DNA of 64,000 nucleotides. Origin: Branchiostoma floridae. Its lineage: Eukaryota > Chordata > Leptocardii > Amphioxiformes > Branchiostomatidae. The stretch spans positions 3,679,753-3,743,752 of the forward strand of contig NC_049987.1 in the NCBI RefSeq assembly GCF_000003815.2. Reading direction: 5' to 3'. Position numbers and translations under genes: made by a program. The notes below the pieces were generated by a model, which was given only the letters and a program-made list of their open reading frames with translations, did not search any database and was not told the origin of the DNA. The stretch's first letter is position 1; the number at the start of each line of letters is the position of its first letter. Below are positions 1 through 11,896 of this stretch, piece by piece.

Positions 1-1018
1 ACCCACTACAACCTCAAATATTTGACATTCTCACTGCTCAAAATACCCCACACCTCCCACTATACTATGTAAAAGTAATACAAAAATAACAAGTCACACT
101 ACCGCTTTTACCATAGCAACAATTTGATTAAAAAACTTTACCTACATCGTTTCAAACTAATAAAACTACTTAACACACCCACACCACCTAAAAGTGTGCA
201 CATACCTTAGCACAAGACACTGCTAACAAAACGACCAAGAATCTAGCGTCCCGTCGTCCCTCAGTCAACCTGACAGTCCAACTCACACCTAAAAAATAAA
301 CATATAAGTTACATATTGAAACATTAAACAAAACAATAAATTAAATACCCGCAAAAAATTCGTGCCAAACGATAAATTACTTTCATAAACATGCCTATAA
401 TATAGATATATATCTGCAAATTACCCATGCAAAACATGCCATAACAGTATATATAACAGCGTCACAATGCTATTAATATATTGATCTTAAATTATGCATA
501 CCACTACCACTGAACTCTTTGTTCTTTACAACTAATTAGGAGAATTTACATCTTGACCTCTGCATTCCCATTACACCTACATCCTGCACAACATTGTGCA
601 AAACCTCTGCCGTCATCACGCCCAACAAAACATCGACCAAACACGTGTTACACAAAAAAAAATTCTAAGAAAAATACACCACAACAAACCTTACCTCACA
701 AAATCACCAAACTAGAAACATTTCGCTTAACAAACTCTACTCCATAAATTGTTATTTCTTTCTATCAAATCACCAAATCGGACACAAACCTGTACACAAT
801 GGATCCGCACCCCACGCAAACCAGTCAAGGACGCAACTCCGGCCTCACCGGACCCACCATAACATGTTTATATGCTGCCGTATGCAAATTAAGATTCAGA
901 CATCCCTATTACGGACGTGGTAGAAAGCAACACGCCAATTTGATCGTTGATTGGCGGAGAATCGCAGACTGGTTTCTGATTGGTTATACAAGTTGTCTGG
1001 TAGGATCCCCCAGACACG
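1..1018. other. No gene recognised; AT-rich spacer
   Basis: I see no coding exon with convincing composition here. Short open frames, for example at 553-747 and 799-1023, have no ATG-supported, family-like or splice-supported structure. The stretch is AT-rich, with tatata runs around 400-480. Confidence 0.6.
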
Positions 1019-1026
1019 TATAAATA
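1019..1026 (+). promoter_or_regulatory. Possible TATA box
   Basis: The sequence TATAAATA lies upstream of a non-TA-rich transcribed-looking stretch. At 1264/1265 there is a good splice donor (ACG|GTACGT), and at 1876/1877 an acceptor with a long T-tract (…TTTTTTAAG|G). Together these suggest a promoter, a first exon and a ~612 bp intron ahead of the transposase remnant at 2084. I could not join the exons into one open frame, so this remains a guess from signals alone. Confidence 0.25.
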
Positions 1027-2083
1027 AGCCTATTTGCATTTACCAGTACGCATGCGCGGAATTTCCTTAGCAACGAAAAAAGTGAGATAAACAAGTCGCG
1101 TTCGACAGGGCAGCGTGTGTCCAGGTTCAACGTTCAAGTGTCGAGATTTTTAGCCTCTACACGGCGTTAACGGCAGCTACCCGCCTGGATCTGATGTTCC
1201 AACGATGTCCTAAACCTTGTGTACCTGAAACACCGTGTTCAGTTTCGCTTCAGAGGAATTTACGGTACGTTTTTTGACGGTATCCAAGCAAGTGTTACCA
1301 CAGTTAGTGATAACGCATGCATCCCTCCCCCATGCACGATGCCATCTATCTTTGCCGCTTACTTCTAGAATTTTTGTCCATTCTCACTACAGCCAGGTTT
1401 TTGTCTGTAAAGGTTACCAGTGTGACATAATTAGGAAATTTTAACCTACGTATGTTATAAACCGTAAAAATGTTAGCTAAAATGCACGACCTTGTGTCTT
1501 CACAATAATGAAAGCCGATATGGTCACTGTCTCGTGATCTCTCGTGTCCGGACATGACCCCGCTTGCACTGACTGAGGAGCTTTCGTACTGTGACCAACA
1601 CTTCGATTAGAAAGATAAAAAAATGTTAAGAACCAACAGCGAGTACACTAATAATCGCAGTAAATGGCTTGGATGTCCGTATTAGTATTAAACTGGTGCT
1701 TTAGGTTGAAAAATTGTACTAATAAATGTGCAAGCAAGGTCGCTGCAAGTTATGCAAACGTGACGGTGGGGAGGGGTGCATGTAGAATGTGCATTGAAGT
1801 GTATTGCGCTTTAAAGCTGTATTTTTTGTTTAAGTGTTGATATTTGCTTTAATGTTTCTTCCTTTTTTTTTTTAAGGTGCCGGAGTTCAACATGAGGCTG
1901 TGTGCAGTGGTCGGCTCGGTAATGGAACATATCAACCAAGGCGGTTTCAACCTTCTTGTATCAACTTTAAAAGAAGGAAGTCAGGGACATGTCCAAATAA
2001 AAACATGGAACAAAAAAGGATTTTGATGATGCAACTGTCCCCAACCTTTCCAGCTATGCATTTCCCACTGACAAGAAAGACCC

Positions 2084-2743
2084 ATGGTCGGACAAAACTG
2101 TTCTTGCTCACAGATTGCCAACACTTGGGTTCGCTTCCTGTCTGTTACACTACAACCATTGATAGTATGGCCAAGTAGAGCTGCAATTTCCAAGACCTTG
2201 CCACCACAGTTCAAGAAACAATGTAGTAGAATAAGATGCATAATTGATTGTACAGAAATATTTATTGAGAGACCTAGTTCTTTAGAATTACACATGGTGC
2301 CTCCACATGGCAATACTTTAAAGCCGTTTGTAGGGATCACACCAAATGGGCACATCTCCTTTCTTTCAAAGACCTATGGCGGAATAGCCTCTGATGTGTT
2401 CATTACCTGGGACTGTGGCTTTTTAGATTTGGTTGATCCAAATGACGTTATAAAAATAATGGCAGATAGGGGATTTCCAATCCAGGAGGACCTGATGCTG
2501 CTGAATGCAACACTAGAAATACCACCAGCAGCATAGGGGAGGCGACACATGACAAGAGACAAAGTAAAGAAAACAAAAACTGTTGCAAACTTGAGGATCC
2601 GCGTAGAGCGTGCTAACAATCGACTGAAGGACTTCAAAATCCTGGAGGGTACATTTCCCATAACACTCATGTCAGCAGTAGATGACATTATCAAGGTCTG
2701 TGCTGCATTGGTTCGGAACCTGCAGCCAGACTTGGTCAAATAA
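2084..2743 (+). pseudogene. Decayed DDE_Tnp_4-type (Harbinger/ISL2EU-like) transposase
   Basis: The frame reads like the superfamily-4 DDE nucleases of PIF/Harbinger and ISL2EU DNA transposons. IIDCTEIFIERPSS carries the first catalytic Asp, GITPNGHISFLSKTYGG and SDVFIT lie around the second, IMADRGFPIQ carries the third, and LRIRVERANNRLKDFKIL is the C-terminal E-helix. An in-frame TAG at 2534-2536 splits the protein; reading continues in the same frame from 2537 to 2743, so it is one gene broken by a single nonsense codon. The N-terminal region upstream of 2084 is not recognisable, although the normal protein is longer. Terminal inverted repeats were not located. A possible polyadenylation signal AATAAA lies near 3031. 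The family call rests on motif memory; the exact clade is unsure. Confidence 0.75.
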
Positions 2744-5042
2744 ACAGTTGGCATACAAGCCATTCAAGTTGGCAGAGATAAACTGTATTGAATTGCTGGC
2801 AGCTGAGTGCCAGTGACTTTTTTAATGATCCTTTACTGATTATGTTGTGATAGCAAGAAACTGTGACCGATGATAATAATGACAATGTAATGAAGATGTA
2901 ATAGATAAAAGTGGATCCTTTCTGTAACATGTCCTCAAATGTATTCTCAAACATTTTTCATACATTAAGTTGTGAGTTCTGTACATTTATGCTGCCATAC
3001 TGGTGGTGATGTAGGAACATATTTTTTGGAATAAAATCAACGGGATCTTACTTTTGCCTTTGTTCATGAAGTGGCTTGTGTAATGGGAAATGATTTATCG
3101 AACAGACAAACTAACAAACTAGCAGTAGGAGCTCACAATAATTGTGTTTTCCCGATATGGATAAAATTGCTCTTGCTGGTGTCTTCTTTTCATTTCTTTT
3201 TCTACTGTCAGGAACCAATCAGAGCTTATAACTGCCATCAACCAATCAATTTTAGAACTGCATTAGCAAATTAGCAGTATAACTATGAAGAACCGTCATG
3301 TGTCTTAGCTCTTCATGTGTATAAACTTCCGCCTCCTCATCCATTACGGCCGGAACGAAAATGAAAAAAAAAACCTCCACTTACTTCATATACTGTCAGT
3401 AAAACACAAACACACGTCTTACACCAGACTTCAAAAACTTAAAATTATCTTTATTCTTAACTGACAGTTCTAGAATCTTCTTTAGAACAGGTATACGTTC
3501 GTACCTGTTACCTGTCAGGTGGGAACACCTGTGGCGCCGCAAGGCGCGGCGCGGAGCGCCATCTCCTTAAACAAACGCTGACACTACACACGCGTGACGC
3601 AACACTGGGTTGGCAAGTTATCTCCCAAAATGGCGGATTTTACCCGTCATGCATTTCGCGCCGGTAATTGCGAATAGGCTTATATCTTCAGCACGATAAT
3701 TTTCATATCCAAACGATTCAGAAGCTTGAGAAGTATTGACCGTCCATAATCTGTTCATTACATATTCGTACCATGTCTGCCTGTGAAATTTCTGTCACGA
3801 AGAAAGAACGACAATGCACATCCGGGACCTCTTCCCGCCTTTGGCTGTGGTCTCGCACCGGAGTTTCTTTTACGATTTTTATATCCGGCACACAGCGCAC
3901 ACAAGGGATACAATTCCGCCCACAAAAGTACGCCGGAAAATCCAATTATACCAGTGAACAAAGGTTTCCAGCCAACTTCCCATAGATTTTAGATATAAAC
4001 TTCTAGTTTAATAATGATGCACATTTTACTGGAACACAACATGAAATTTTGAGGTAGTCCTTCCAAATGCGCCCCGGCCAGCTTTTTTTAAAAGCTTTCT
4101 TGTTTACGTTCTCGAACTCACGGCGCTCCATCACTGGTTGCCAAAGGGTGGTCAAGTTTTGATCAATGAATTTTTAACACATTTATCTAGAGACCATACT
4201 TGAATAAGGCATCCATACAGTTCATGAACCCTTCAACTGGCAACAACTGGCAAACACCGAGGACGTTATCGTGAATATAAATTCCGATTTGAGCTGCGTT
4301 AGACAGTGTGCCCTAACTTGCCACGCTTTTGGAATTTGCTCTCTTCGGAAGCTGGTGACCAATTTAGACAAACATAATAAAAACTCTAATTCTATGATAT
4401 ATTAGCTTTCTTTTGACAGTAGAATTGTGATTGTGTGTGCTTCTTGTCTCCAGAGGAGGGCTAATACTTTCACAATCCAGGTTGTGTTTTCTCAGGATAT
4501 GGGCGAAATGCACTGAATGCGGCGGCCCGACTAACTAAATCATTACGAAATACGACAACGCCAAAATCACAAAAAAATTCAATGTACGTATTGGGAACAT
4601 ATTCGACATCACTCTGTGAAGTTTCATTTTTATAGACGGTACGAATCATTTGTTAGAGTAACAAATCTTTGGGGCGTTCGCTCGTCTGCCACCTGCAGGG
4701 CCACACTCCCTGGGGAAAACAACGGCGGTGATGCTTATGTTGTTTTTTCTATGGCCGGTCTTCTACTCAACAAAAATTTGAAGACCAATATTTGTAGTGT
4801 TTTGTGAAGCTTTATTTCTTATGCGTATGACAGTTGTGTGGCTGTTTTTTACTGGTTGTTTATTTATGGACCAAGCCACCAATACCTAGTAACAGGTGAC
4901 CACAGTGTTTTGGCGCTACCAACATTATTGTGAAAATTCTGTCTTCAAAAACAAGGGAAGTGAATATGTGTAAATATTTTCTTTTTAAATACGAACCTAG
5001 TTTTGTCGGAAACTAGAATTTCATTACATAATATGTACTCAC
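2744..5042. other. No gene recognised
   Basis: I find no exon chain or retroelement motif here. A GC-rich self-complementary patch (GGCGCC…GGCGCGGCGCGG) sits at about 3530-3560. Several short overlapping open frames at 3718-3992 lie on both strands of the same sequence and look like chance. Confidence 0.5.
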
Positions 5043-5078
5043 CAAAGGACGGTCCTGCATAATGTCGAAACAAATTCT
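5043..5078 (-). CDS. Candidate fourth exon of secreted-protein gene (weak)
   Basis: On the minus strand a 36 bp stretch is bounded by an acceptor (ACTGGCAG|AG) and a strong donor (TTTG|GTGAGTA). It would be read in phase 1, as required after the exon at 9153-9248, giving about NLFRHYAGPSF plus a split codon. The intervening intron would be about 4 kb and would include the tandem repeats at 6.3-8.2 kb. Splice signals of this quality also occur by chance, so this is only a suggestion. Confidence 0.2.
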
Positions 5079-6289
5079 CTGCCAGTTGTACAATATAGCG
5101 GAGGTGGGCGACGAAGATTACAAGAAGCAACGTCACTATTCCGCCCGTTCGAGTTTACATCACATTCCCTTCGATTCTTAAGCCACTTAAAACAAAATTT
5201 GACTATCAAGGGCATATCATCGTCTTATGTTGCCAATAACGACGGCATTGGCAGCAATATGTCGTCAGAAAATGACGTGCAGTAATTTGTGGGACCCACA
5301 CACGCGTGCCCTGAGAAGTGGCTGTGTGAAGGGGCATTGTGGATTTAGGTGATAATTGCTATCAAGTTTATTAAAAGAAAATGTTATGGAACTCAGTATA
5401 AAAGTCTCTCTAGAATAAAGAAACGAAGAACTTCACTCTCTGAATCTTGTTTCTGCCACCAAAGAAATATTATCTTTATGATAAGATAAAATAAAGTTAT
5501 GTTAATATGTGTATTCAAATTACGCAAAGTGCAAAGTGATGTGAGAAATTTCAAATTTTTTGGGAAGTTTTCCCATCTGCATGAATTACAGTGAAACAAA
5601 ATGTTTAACAGTTGAACAACTTTTTTTCGTGACAACTTTCTGTTTCGTTTGCTTATCTACTAGCCGTACCGGACAAGGTGCGTTTAGTTGTAAACACACC
5701 AGTTTAATGTTTGGGATTGAGACACCCGTGGATGACAAGCTACACATGTATACTTTTCGCAACAGTATTTTAGAAATAAATTGCCATTTTCGCTGCACGC
5801 ACCCTCTTAAGCTAAGAGCACAACCCGCCGTAGGTGTTTTGGCGACGTCTAAAGGGCTAGCCTCATGGTATATTGTGCGTCCGTTTGACAAGAATTCGCA
5901 AAATTCCGCAGGCATGTCAGGAATTTCTACAGGCATGTGTAGTTGCATCATCCCTTTAGAGGGCTAGGGAAAGAACTCGGAAATGGGTTGAAGGGCCTTC
6001 ATGACACAAAGAAACTTGTATAAGCGACCACGTTCGTAAAACGACAATCGGCTTATAACTACCGCTTTTGGCTGGTCCTTTGTTAACAGCGGGATATGAA
6101 TAATTAACATGCCATGTTTTAAAAGAAAACAGAGTCCGCTAGGGGGCGCACTCCTCCAAATTTCGGAGCAGTCCCATGTTTAGAAGGAGACGTCACGGCT
6201 TTAGAATAATACGCTGCGTCTTTAGAATGGGGACTTCTGCACAAGGATGAGGTCCGCAAGGCGTCCCTGCTTGATGGTAGTCACATGAA
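5079..6289. other. No gene recognised
   Basis: Mixed-composition spacer. The open frames at 5560-5967 (plus) and 5586-5951 (minus) mirror each other and have no recognisable domain, signal peptide or splice framing, so I did not call them. Confidence 0.5.
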
Positions 6290-6880
6290 TAGACATACAT
6301 TGATGACTGTGACGACTAGTGGTCTGGCATATTTGAGGTCACATGTAAATATGTCACGTACCTTTGAATTAAATACAGGACCATGTGACGTGTGACATCT
6401 GTAAAAGACGTCACTTCTCTTATGTCACACGTTAAGGAACATTTGAAGTGTTTTTGGTATGTCTATGTCGGGCGTGACGCTTAAAAGACTTCACGTACTA
6501 TGTTTCACAAGTGACGTGATTTAAACACGTCTCTTAAAACACGCCACGTGCGTTCTACAAAGACATCAGTCATCAGTCACTAAATCGTTAACTAAGTTAT
6601 TGATAAAGATACGTCACGTATGCCGCACATAGCCTGTGACGTGTTTGTAATATGTTGGACGTCACGTATTTTACGTCCCATGTGACGTGAATTTAGGTAA
6701 AACGTCACGTATATAGCTCCCGTATTTTTTAAACAAATATATTACCATACAAGGGTATAGCGACATTGATTTTTTCTTTAAAACTGCCGGGAAATTACTG
6801 TAAAATCTGTGTGTTTGGGTTCTGTTTTCGCGCGTCTTTTACACGTCACGTCCAACATACCAAAACACGTCACAACACAT
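6290..6880. promoter_or_regulatory. Cluster of TGACGT/TCACGT (CRE- or E-box-like) motifs
   Basis: Roughly a dozen copies of GTCACGT, ACGTCAC or TGTGACGTG on both strands occur in under 600 bp, for example near 6354, 6387, 6408, 6490, 6514, 6612, 6637, 6660, 6682, 6702 and 6844. These match half-sites of CREB/ATF (TGACGT) and some bHLH-ZIP sites (CACGTG, near 6545). They may instead be a decayed short-unit tandem repeat that runs into the longer array starting at 6890. No nearby promoter element points to one function. Confidence 0.4.
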
Positions 6881-6889
6881 AACAGACAT

Positions 6890-8220
6890 CATGGAATTAT
6901 GACGTCAGGGTAAAGTCGACATGTGCGATCAGAAGGAAGTCGGGCGGGTTTGCCACTCTATTGACGTAATTAAAAGATTCATACACAATAAGCTTACCAT
7001 AAGACTTCAACCAAAATCCTTTTGTTCACATTGGAGTGTCTCCGCTACGTATTATAAATGACAAATTTAACAGACAGCAAAGCATGATAACGTCAGGGTG
7101 CCATAAAGTTGACATATGCGGTCAGAAGGAAGTCAGGGCGGGTTTTCCACTATGTTGAACTAATTAAAAGATTCATAGACAATAAACAAAAATACAACTT
7201 TGACCATACGCTTCCCATTCACATCGGAGTGTTCATGCTATATCGTCTTAGTGACAGATTTATAACAGATATCATGGCGTAATTACGTCAGGGCGCCACG
7301 TCAGGGCGGGTTTTCCACTTTATTGACCTTATTAAAAAGATTCATACAAAATAAACTAAACACACAACTTAGACAAAACTCTTTCTATTTACACCGTTGT
7401 GTCTGCGCTGCGTATTGCACGTCATAAATTTAACAGACAGTAAAGCGTAATGACGTCAGGGTGCCATGAAATTGACATATGTGCTCAGAAGGAAGTCAAG
7501 GCGGGTTTCCCACTCTATTATCCTAATCAGAAAATATAGACAATAAACTAAACATACGACTTTGACCAAACTTGTTCCAATTTCAACCTGAGAGTCTACG
7601 CTACGTCCTCCAAGGGACAAATTTAACAGAGGGCAAGGTGTGACAACGTCAAGAGGCAAATAAGTTGAAATATGCTGTCAGAAGGACGGACGGTTTTCTC
7701 ACTCTATTGTCCTAATCAAAATTAATAGACAGTTAAGTAAACATACTTCAACCAAACTCCCTCTGTTTACATTGGAGTGTCTCGCTACGTATTGCTAGTC
7801 TCTAACTTAAGGCGTGATGACTTTAGTGTGCCAAAAAGTTCACTATGCGGTCAGAAGGAAATCATGATTAGGGCGGGTTTTCCACTCCAATGACCCAATG
7901 AAACGCACCATCGATAATAACGTAAACATACAACTTCGACCAAACTCTTTTCAGTTACACCGGTGTGTCTACGCTTTGTACTTTAAGTGACAAATTTTTA
8001 CAGACAGCAAAGCATTAGGACGTCAGTGTGCCATTAAGTTGACATGTGCGTTCAGAAGAAAGTGAGACAGGATTTCCATCTCTATTGACCTACAAAAATT
8101 ATTAGACAATAAACTAAACATTAATCGTCAAGAAAACTCCTTCCGATCATAAAAGAGTGTCTACGCTACGTACATTAAGTTTCAAATAGTCTCAAACAGA
8201 CATCAAGGTGTAATCGCATA
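6890..8220. repeat. Degenerate ~185 bp tandem repeat, about 7 units
   Basis: The unit begins near an ACGTCAGGGTGCC-like motif. It continues with GTTGACATATGCGGTCAGAA and GGGCGGGTTTTCCACTCTAT, then an 'aattaaaagattcata' A/T block, a 'cacattggagtgtctacgct' block, and ends around 'aatttaacagacagcaaagc'. Unit starts are near 6901, 7088, 7283, 7451, 7643, 7814 and 8017, spaced 168-203 bp. The third unit lacks about 25 bp after its start. No open frame persists through the units, so it is non-coding satellite-like DNA. Confidence 0.85.
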
Positions 8221-8689
8221 GTCTTTTATATATAATTAGCAAATACCCACAAACGGACTGTCAAACGCCCACTCTGGAGAAGTCCTCGCACGAATTTCAT
8301 ATTTTTTTGCTTGGAGTATGTCCACGCTGTGCTCCCATGCCTTAATCCTGAGTTTCAAATCAATCCACTAATGCCAATTGACATAAATTAAAGTTGACGA
8401 CTTTCGATGGTCTTTTTAGCGAACGCCCAGAAAAAAGTATTTTTTAGCGAATGCCCACTATATCCACAAAAATATCGGTCGTCACGCAGCAGTGCCTAAA
8501 CCTACCGCCACAAACATGTTCAAGAAGGTGTCCCATTGATGTGTACAGTTTTTCGTGCTTTACAAGCTTTTAAAGTCCCTTTTTTGTCTAAATGTACGGC
8601 GCCGATACTTAGATATATTAAAGCTAAGAATTTAAAATGGCGGACTCTGGACTCTTTTGCATACTTGTAACTAGCTACATGCGGCCTTT

Positions 8690-9122
8690 ACCGTTCGCGG
8701 CCTTAACCGTTTTATAACTATCGCCGTACGATGTGACAGTTGTAACTGAGAAAGAGAAGAATATTTATCGATGTATCTGTTATGCAAAATGGAGACCTAA
8801 TTTGCATAGTTGTTAAGAAAAAATGTCAATGTCATTATGGTGATGGGACTTGACGGGAACTTCTTACTATATAGCATTTGAAAGTTATGGGCAGGTGAAC
8901 ATCATTAAACACTAAATATGCAAATGAGTCCTCATTTGCATAAATTATTAAAAATGCGATAAGAGCCTTCTTTCTTATCATAGATTGTTGTTTGTCGGAG
9001 GAGATGATAAAGTAATATAATTTATGCAAATGAGAACCTTATTTGCTTACTTAATGGTAAACACAATTAATACAGTAGTTTTAAATGTTACTTTAGGATC
9101 ATTTGGCGAAAGTATGCGGTCG
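8690..9122 (+). mobile_element. Truncated copy of 'CCTTCGCCAA'-ended MITE family (3' part)
   Basis: This stretch repeats the right half of the element at 47650-48570: 'tatgcaaatgag' and 'atttgcataaattatta' blocks, 'cataagattg(t)t', 'ggaggagat(g)ataaa(c)agtaata', 'aattaatacagtagtt', and a final CATTTGGCGAAAGTATG. The left half is missing or too decayed to see. The family is described at its best copy (47650-48570). Confidence 0.6.
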
Positions 9123-9152
9123 GAAAAATCTAGTTAAGGATTGTCTTCTTAC

Positions 9153-9248
9153 TGTCATAAGCAGGCGTCGTTTCCTCCGCAAGTATGGACCTGATGTCGT
9201 CCTCTTGGATGCTTTTCCCAGTCTTAAGTCCTCTTTGAGCCACCAATT
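9153..9248 (-). CDS. Secreted protein of unknown family, exon 3
   Basis: On the minus strand an acceptor (TTATTGCGTAG|AA) and donor (GACA|GTAAG) bound 96 bp. Read in the phase set by the upstream exon, it gives 31 complete codons with no stop, including the segment GKSIQEDDIRSILAEETTPA, an acidic helical stretch. The intron phase is 1 on both sides, matching exons 1 and 2, and three exons agreeing in phase is the main support. The product is unrecognised. It could be a propeptide, a peptide-hormone precursor or the start of a larger extracellular protein. Confidence 0.5.
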
Positions 9249-9895
9249 CTACGCAATAACCAAAACAACTAGTTAATTTAGTCTTAGGTCACAGATTACT
9301 GGGCTGCTTTAAATAGATTTGTGTTGATGAACATTTCGTTAACCGAAGGTTAATGTAATTACGAAGCACGCTCGATTATATATCTAGATTTCACTAAATA
9401 TATAACCTCCCTGCTGAGAGCATGTAATGCCCGTCAATCTATTTAATAACGAAAGACTAAATGCAACACATAATGCAGTATCCTGAATAAATAAAATTGT
9501 TTATCTGGCGAAAACAGTTTACATTTAGTTTAAGACGTAACAACCTGTTAGTGCCACTAACAACTTTCAAGCAATGGCCCTGGTGTATATATCGGCCTAA
9601 AAGTCGTCCGTCTTCCTATCGTAGTGCAGGCTAAACGGTCCCATCCTTCCCGTTGCCATTTGACCGTTGTCGGTTGACTGTGCTAAGTGACGTGCTTGGT
9701 TAACAGATATTTCCTTTTGCAGCGGGAGGAAGAATGTTTGGTTGATTGACGACTATTTGGCGATACTGCAGTTTGTAGGACGGAAGGCAGGTGACACGAA
9801 GGCCGACCATTTTGTGACATATACAACCGGCGGCCTGGCATGACCATATGTAACCTTACAGTTGAATAGGATTAGAGCAGAAAGAGACGATATAC

Positions 9896-10000
9896 CTTCA
9901 AGCTCCCTCAGGAAGATTTCTGCTTCCTGAAGCTCGGATAATGGTTCAGCTTTATGTGCCCTCAGTTTGTTGGTCTTTTGGGTGTCATGAGACAAGGACT
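9896..10000 (-). CDS. Secreted protein of unknown family, exon 2
   Basis: This 105 bp exon is bounded by an acceptor with a T-tract (CTTTTTTTGCAG|AG) and a donor (TTGAAG|GTATAT). It encodes 34 full codons plus split glutamate and glycine codons, including AEPLSELQEAEIFLRELE, a strongly helical, acidic segment. The phase is 1-1, so it is symmetric. Nothing resembles a known domain. Confidence 0.55.
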
Positions 10001-10208
10001 CTGCAAAAAAAGTCAGTCAAAAGAATGCAACTTTTAAACAATGTTTAAGTGTTTAAGTTTACTTTTTAATCATGCTAAGATGGTATGATGCATTGTACGT
10101 TTCACTGTAAGTTGCCCATTAAGATATCATTCAAATTGAATTAATGAAATACCATTATTACTCCAAGTTTACGACACTTTCCTCTCCTATGACGGGAGAA
10201 AGGTTTAC

Positions 10209-10269
10209 CTGAATGGACACTCAAAGTCAAGAGTGTTAGAACGAAGACAAACGCAAAGTGACAAGTCAT
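10209..10269 (-). CDS. Secreted protein of unknown family, exon 1 (signal peptide)
   Basis: The ATG at 10269-10267 (minus strand) starts MTCHFAFVFVLTLLTLSVHS, a classic signal peptide with a hydrophobic core and a small-residue end, followed by a split glycine/glutamate codon at a phase-1 donor (CATTCAG|GTAAAC). A signal peptide on its own exon joined in phase 1 is typical of animal secreted proteins. The next exons lie at 9896-10000 and 9153-9248. Upstream transcript structure is not resolved, and 3' exons beyond 9153 are uncertain; one weak candidate is at 5043-5078. Confidence 0.55.
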
Positions 10270-10635
10270 CTTCAGTCTCTTCCACTTGCTACTGCTATAT
10301 CTAGGAGCAGAAGGCAAATAAGAGTTACAAAATGTAATAGCTACGTCTACAGCAATTAAACTTCTGTGGTTAAAAAGAAGGCAGTTGGAGAATTCAAGTG
10401 TCTGTAACATGTGAATAGTCTTGTAAGGCCTTCTAGATCTAATCGTACGACGGAATCTAAGATTACATAGCGAAGCTGCATGCATACAGGTTATTTGGCC
10501 CAGAACCCAGAGATCCTGAAAATCCAGTCGATGTTTTACCCTTGGAATAGGCAGTTTACCACCACACCTTGGTATATAAATTCGTACCCCTGTTGTTAAA
10601 AGTTGTTGAAAGCAGAGGGTCCGACACTAGCCATG

Positions 10636-10705
10636 GCGTTTTATCTAGGGGTGGGTACCGGTCTAGTTCTAGATCTAGCGTTATATCTAGGGGTGGGTAC
10701 CGGTA
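10636..10705. repeat. Two direct copies of a ~24 bp motif
   Basis: TCTAGGGGTGGGTACCGGT occurs near 10645 and 10687, each preceded by (g)ttatat or tttat, with 'ctagatctag' between and another 'taccggtac' after. It is a short, AGATCT/ACCGGT-rich repeat with no clear function. Confidence 0.6.
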
Positions 10706-11149
10706 GGATGTACCGGTACAAAACCTGTTTTCCTTGTTGGACTGGTCCAGAAAAATCATAGCCGAAAAAAGTTAGAGGCAGGCATTAACGTGCTTGGGGG
10801 CTTACCGTCCAAGAAAATAGAGGAGAGTTGATATTATTTTTACCAAGTTTCTATAGTCAAACCTGGTCTAAAACAGAGGCAGTTAGAGTTGTTTACATGT
10901 CGATAGAATTTTAAACGCAAATGGACGTCGGATACTCTAACAAACAGAATCCTTTGTAGCGAAATGGACTATTATTTTGAGTATCGCCCATTCGCCAGTT
11001 TTCAAAGATTATAGTACTGCAGTTTGAAACCGTCGTCCCTCGACTTGATATCCCTATGTATACGTTTGAAACAACGGATATAGGTTACCCTGCGGATAAA
11101 GATAGACTAGCGTTATATCTATACAGCTACGAAAACGTTTACAAGATGT

Positions 11150-11465
11150 ATACGTGCAAAATTGGCATTCCTCTATTCGAAACACCTTTAAACTCTCCTC
11201 TATTTCTAGATTGAACAAGCATTACAAGCAAGAAAATTACATTTCAACCATAAAGAGCCTTGACATTCGTAGGGCAATCACACAACTCCTAATTGGCTGT
11301 CACAAATTGATTCCAAAGGGAGAAAAATCCCCCTCGACTAGAGGGTTTGTCCATTCTGTCCAAAGATAATTGAAGACGAATATCACTTCATGGTGGTATG
11401 TCCCAAATATTCTCATTTACGCAATTCTCTATACACAAGTCTGACATTTTATACATTTCATTAAG
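11150..11465 (+). pseudogene. LINE ORF2 C-terminal fragment
   Basis: Two frames together resemble the end of CR1/L2/RTE-type ORF2 proteins. The first gives QNWHSSIRNTFKLSSISRLN and DIRRAITQLLIG. After a frame change the second gives CPFCPKIIEDEYHFMVVCP and a YSHLRNSLYTS segment, then a stop near 11463. The 'IEDEYHF…CP.Y' and paired cysteines are the usual C-terminal signature. The RT core is absent here, so this is a truncated, frameshifted remnant. Confidence 0.65.
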
Positions 11466-11823
11466 GATTTATCTCAATGGACTTGAAGTGCAAATTCATG
11501 ACATGTGACAATCCAATTTTTTTTTGTATTTGGTATTTTTCAAAATTGCTTGATTTTGAATTACGCTTTATTGTGTGCAAACATAGAAATTAAATCTAAA
11601 AAAGTCAATTTCCTCCTATTGTATTAGAAATAAAAAAATGAAATGAAAAATCCGAATACATAGATAATATTTCTTGCCAATCTTTTCGAATGTTTGGTTA
11701 ACAAAAGCCTTCCTAGAAACAGAAAGCTAGATCGAAACAAACTAGCTTTTTAAAATCAGACGGAAATATTCAAAGTATATCTATGCTCAAATTCAATAAA
11801 GAAACATTTATTTGCAGATTTAG

Positions 11824-11826
<3 letters not shown>

Positions 11827-11893
<67 letters not shown>
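11827..11893. repeat. (TA)n microsatellite
   Basis: About 33 uninterrupted TA dinucleotides. Confidence 0.98.

Positions 11894-11896
<3 letters not shown>

Noticed and set aside
3718-3992. Overlapping frames on both strands, considered as a small gene
   Set aside because: Four frames of similar length cover the same bases; none has a signal peptide, domain or splice logic.
6890-8220. CRISPR array
   Set aside because: Eukaryotic window, units of ~185 bp diverged along their whole length, no conserved short repeat with unique spacers.
9753-9995. Single-exon reading of the minus-strand frame at 9753-9995
   Set aside because: A strong acceptor and donor cut it to 9896-10000, which then joins in phase with a signal-peptide exon; the 9753-9895 part is intron.
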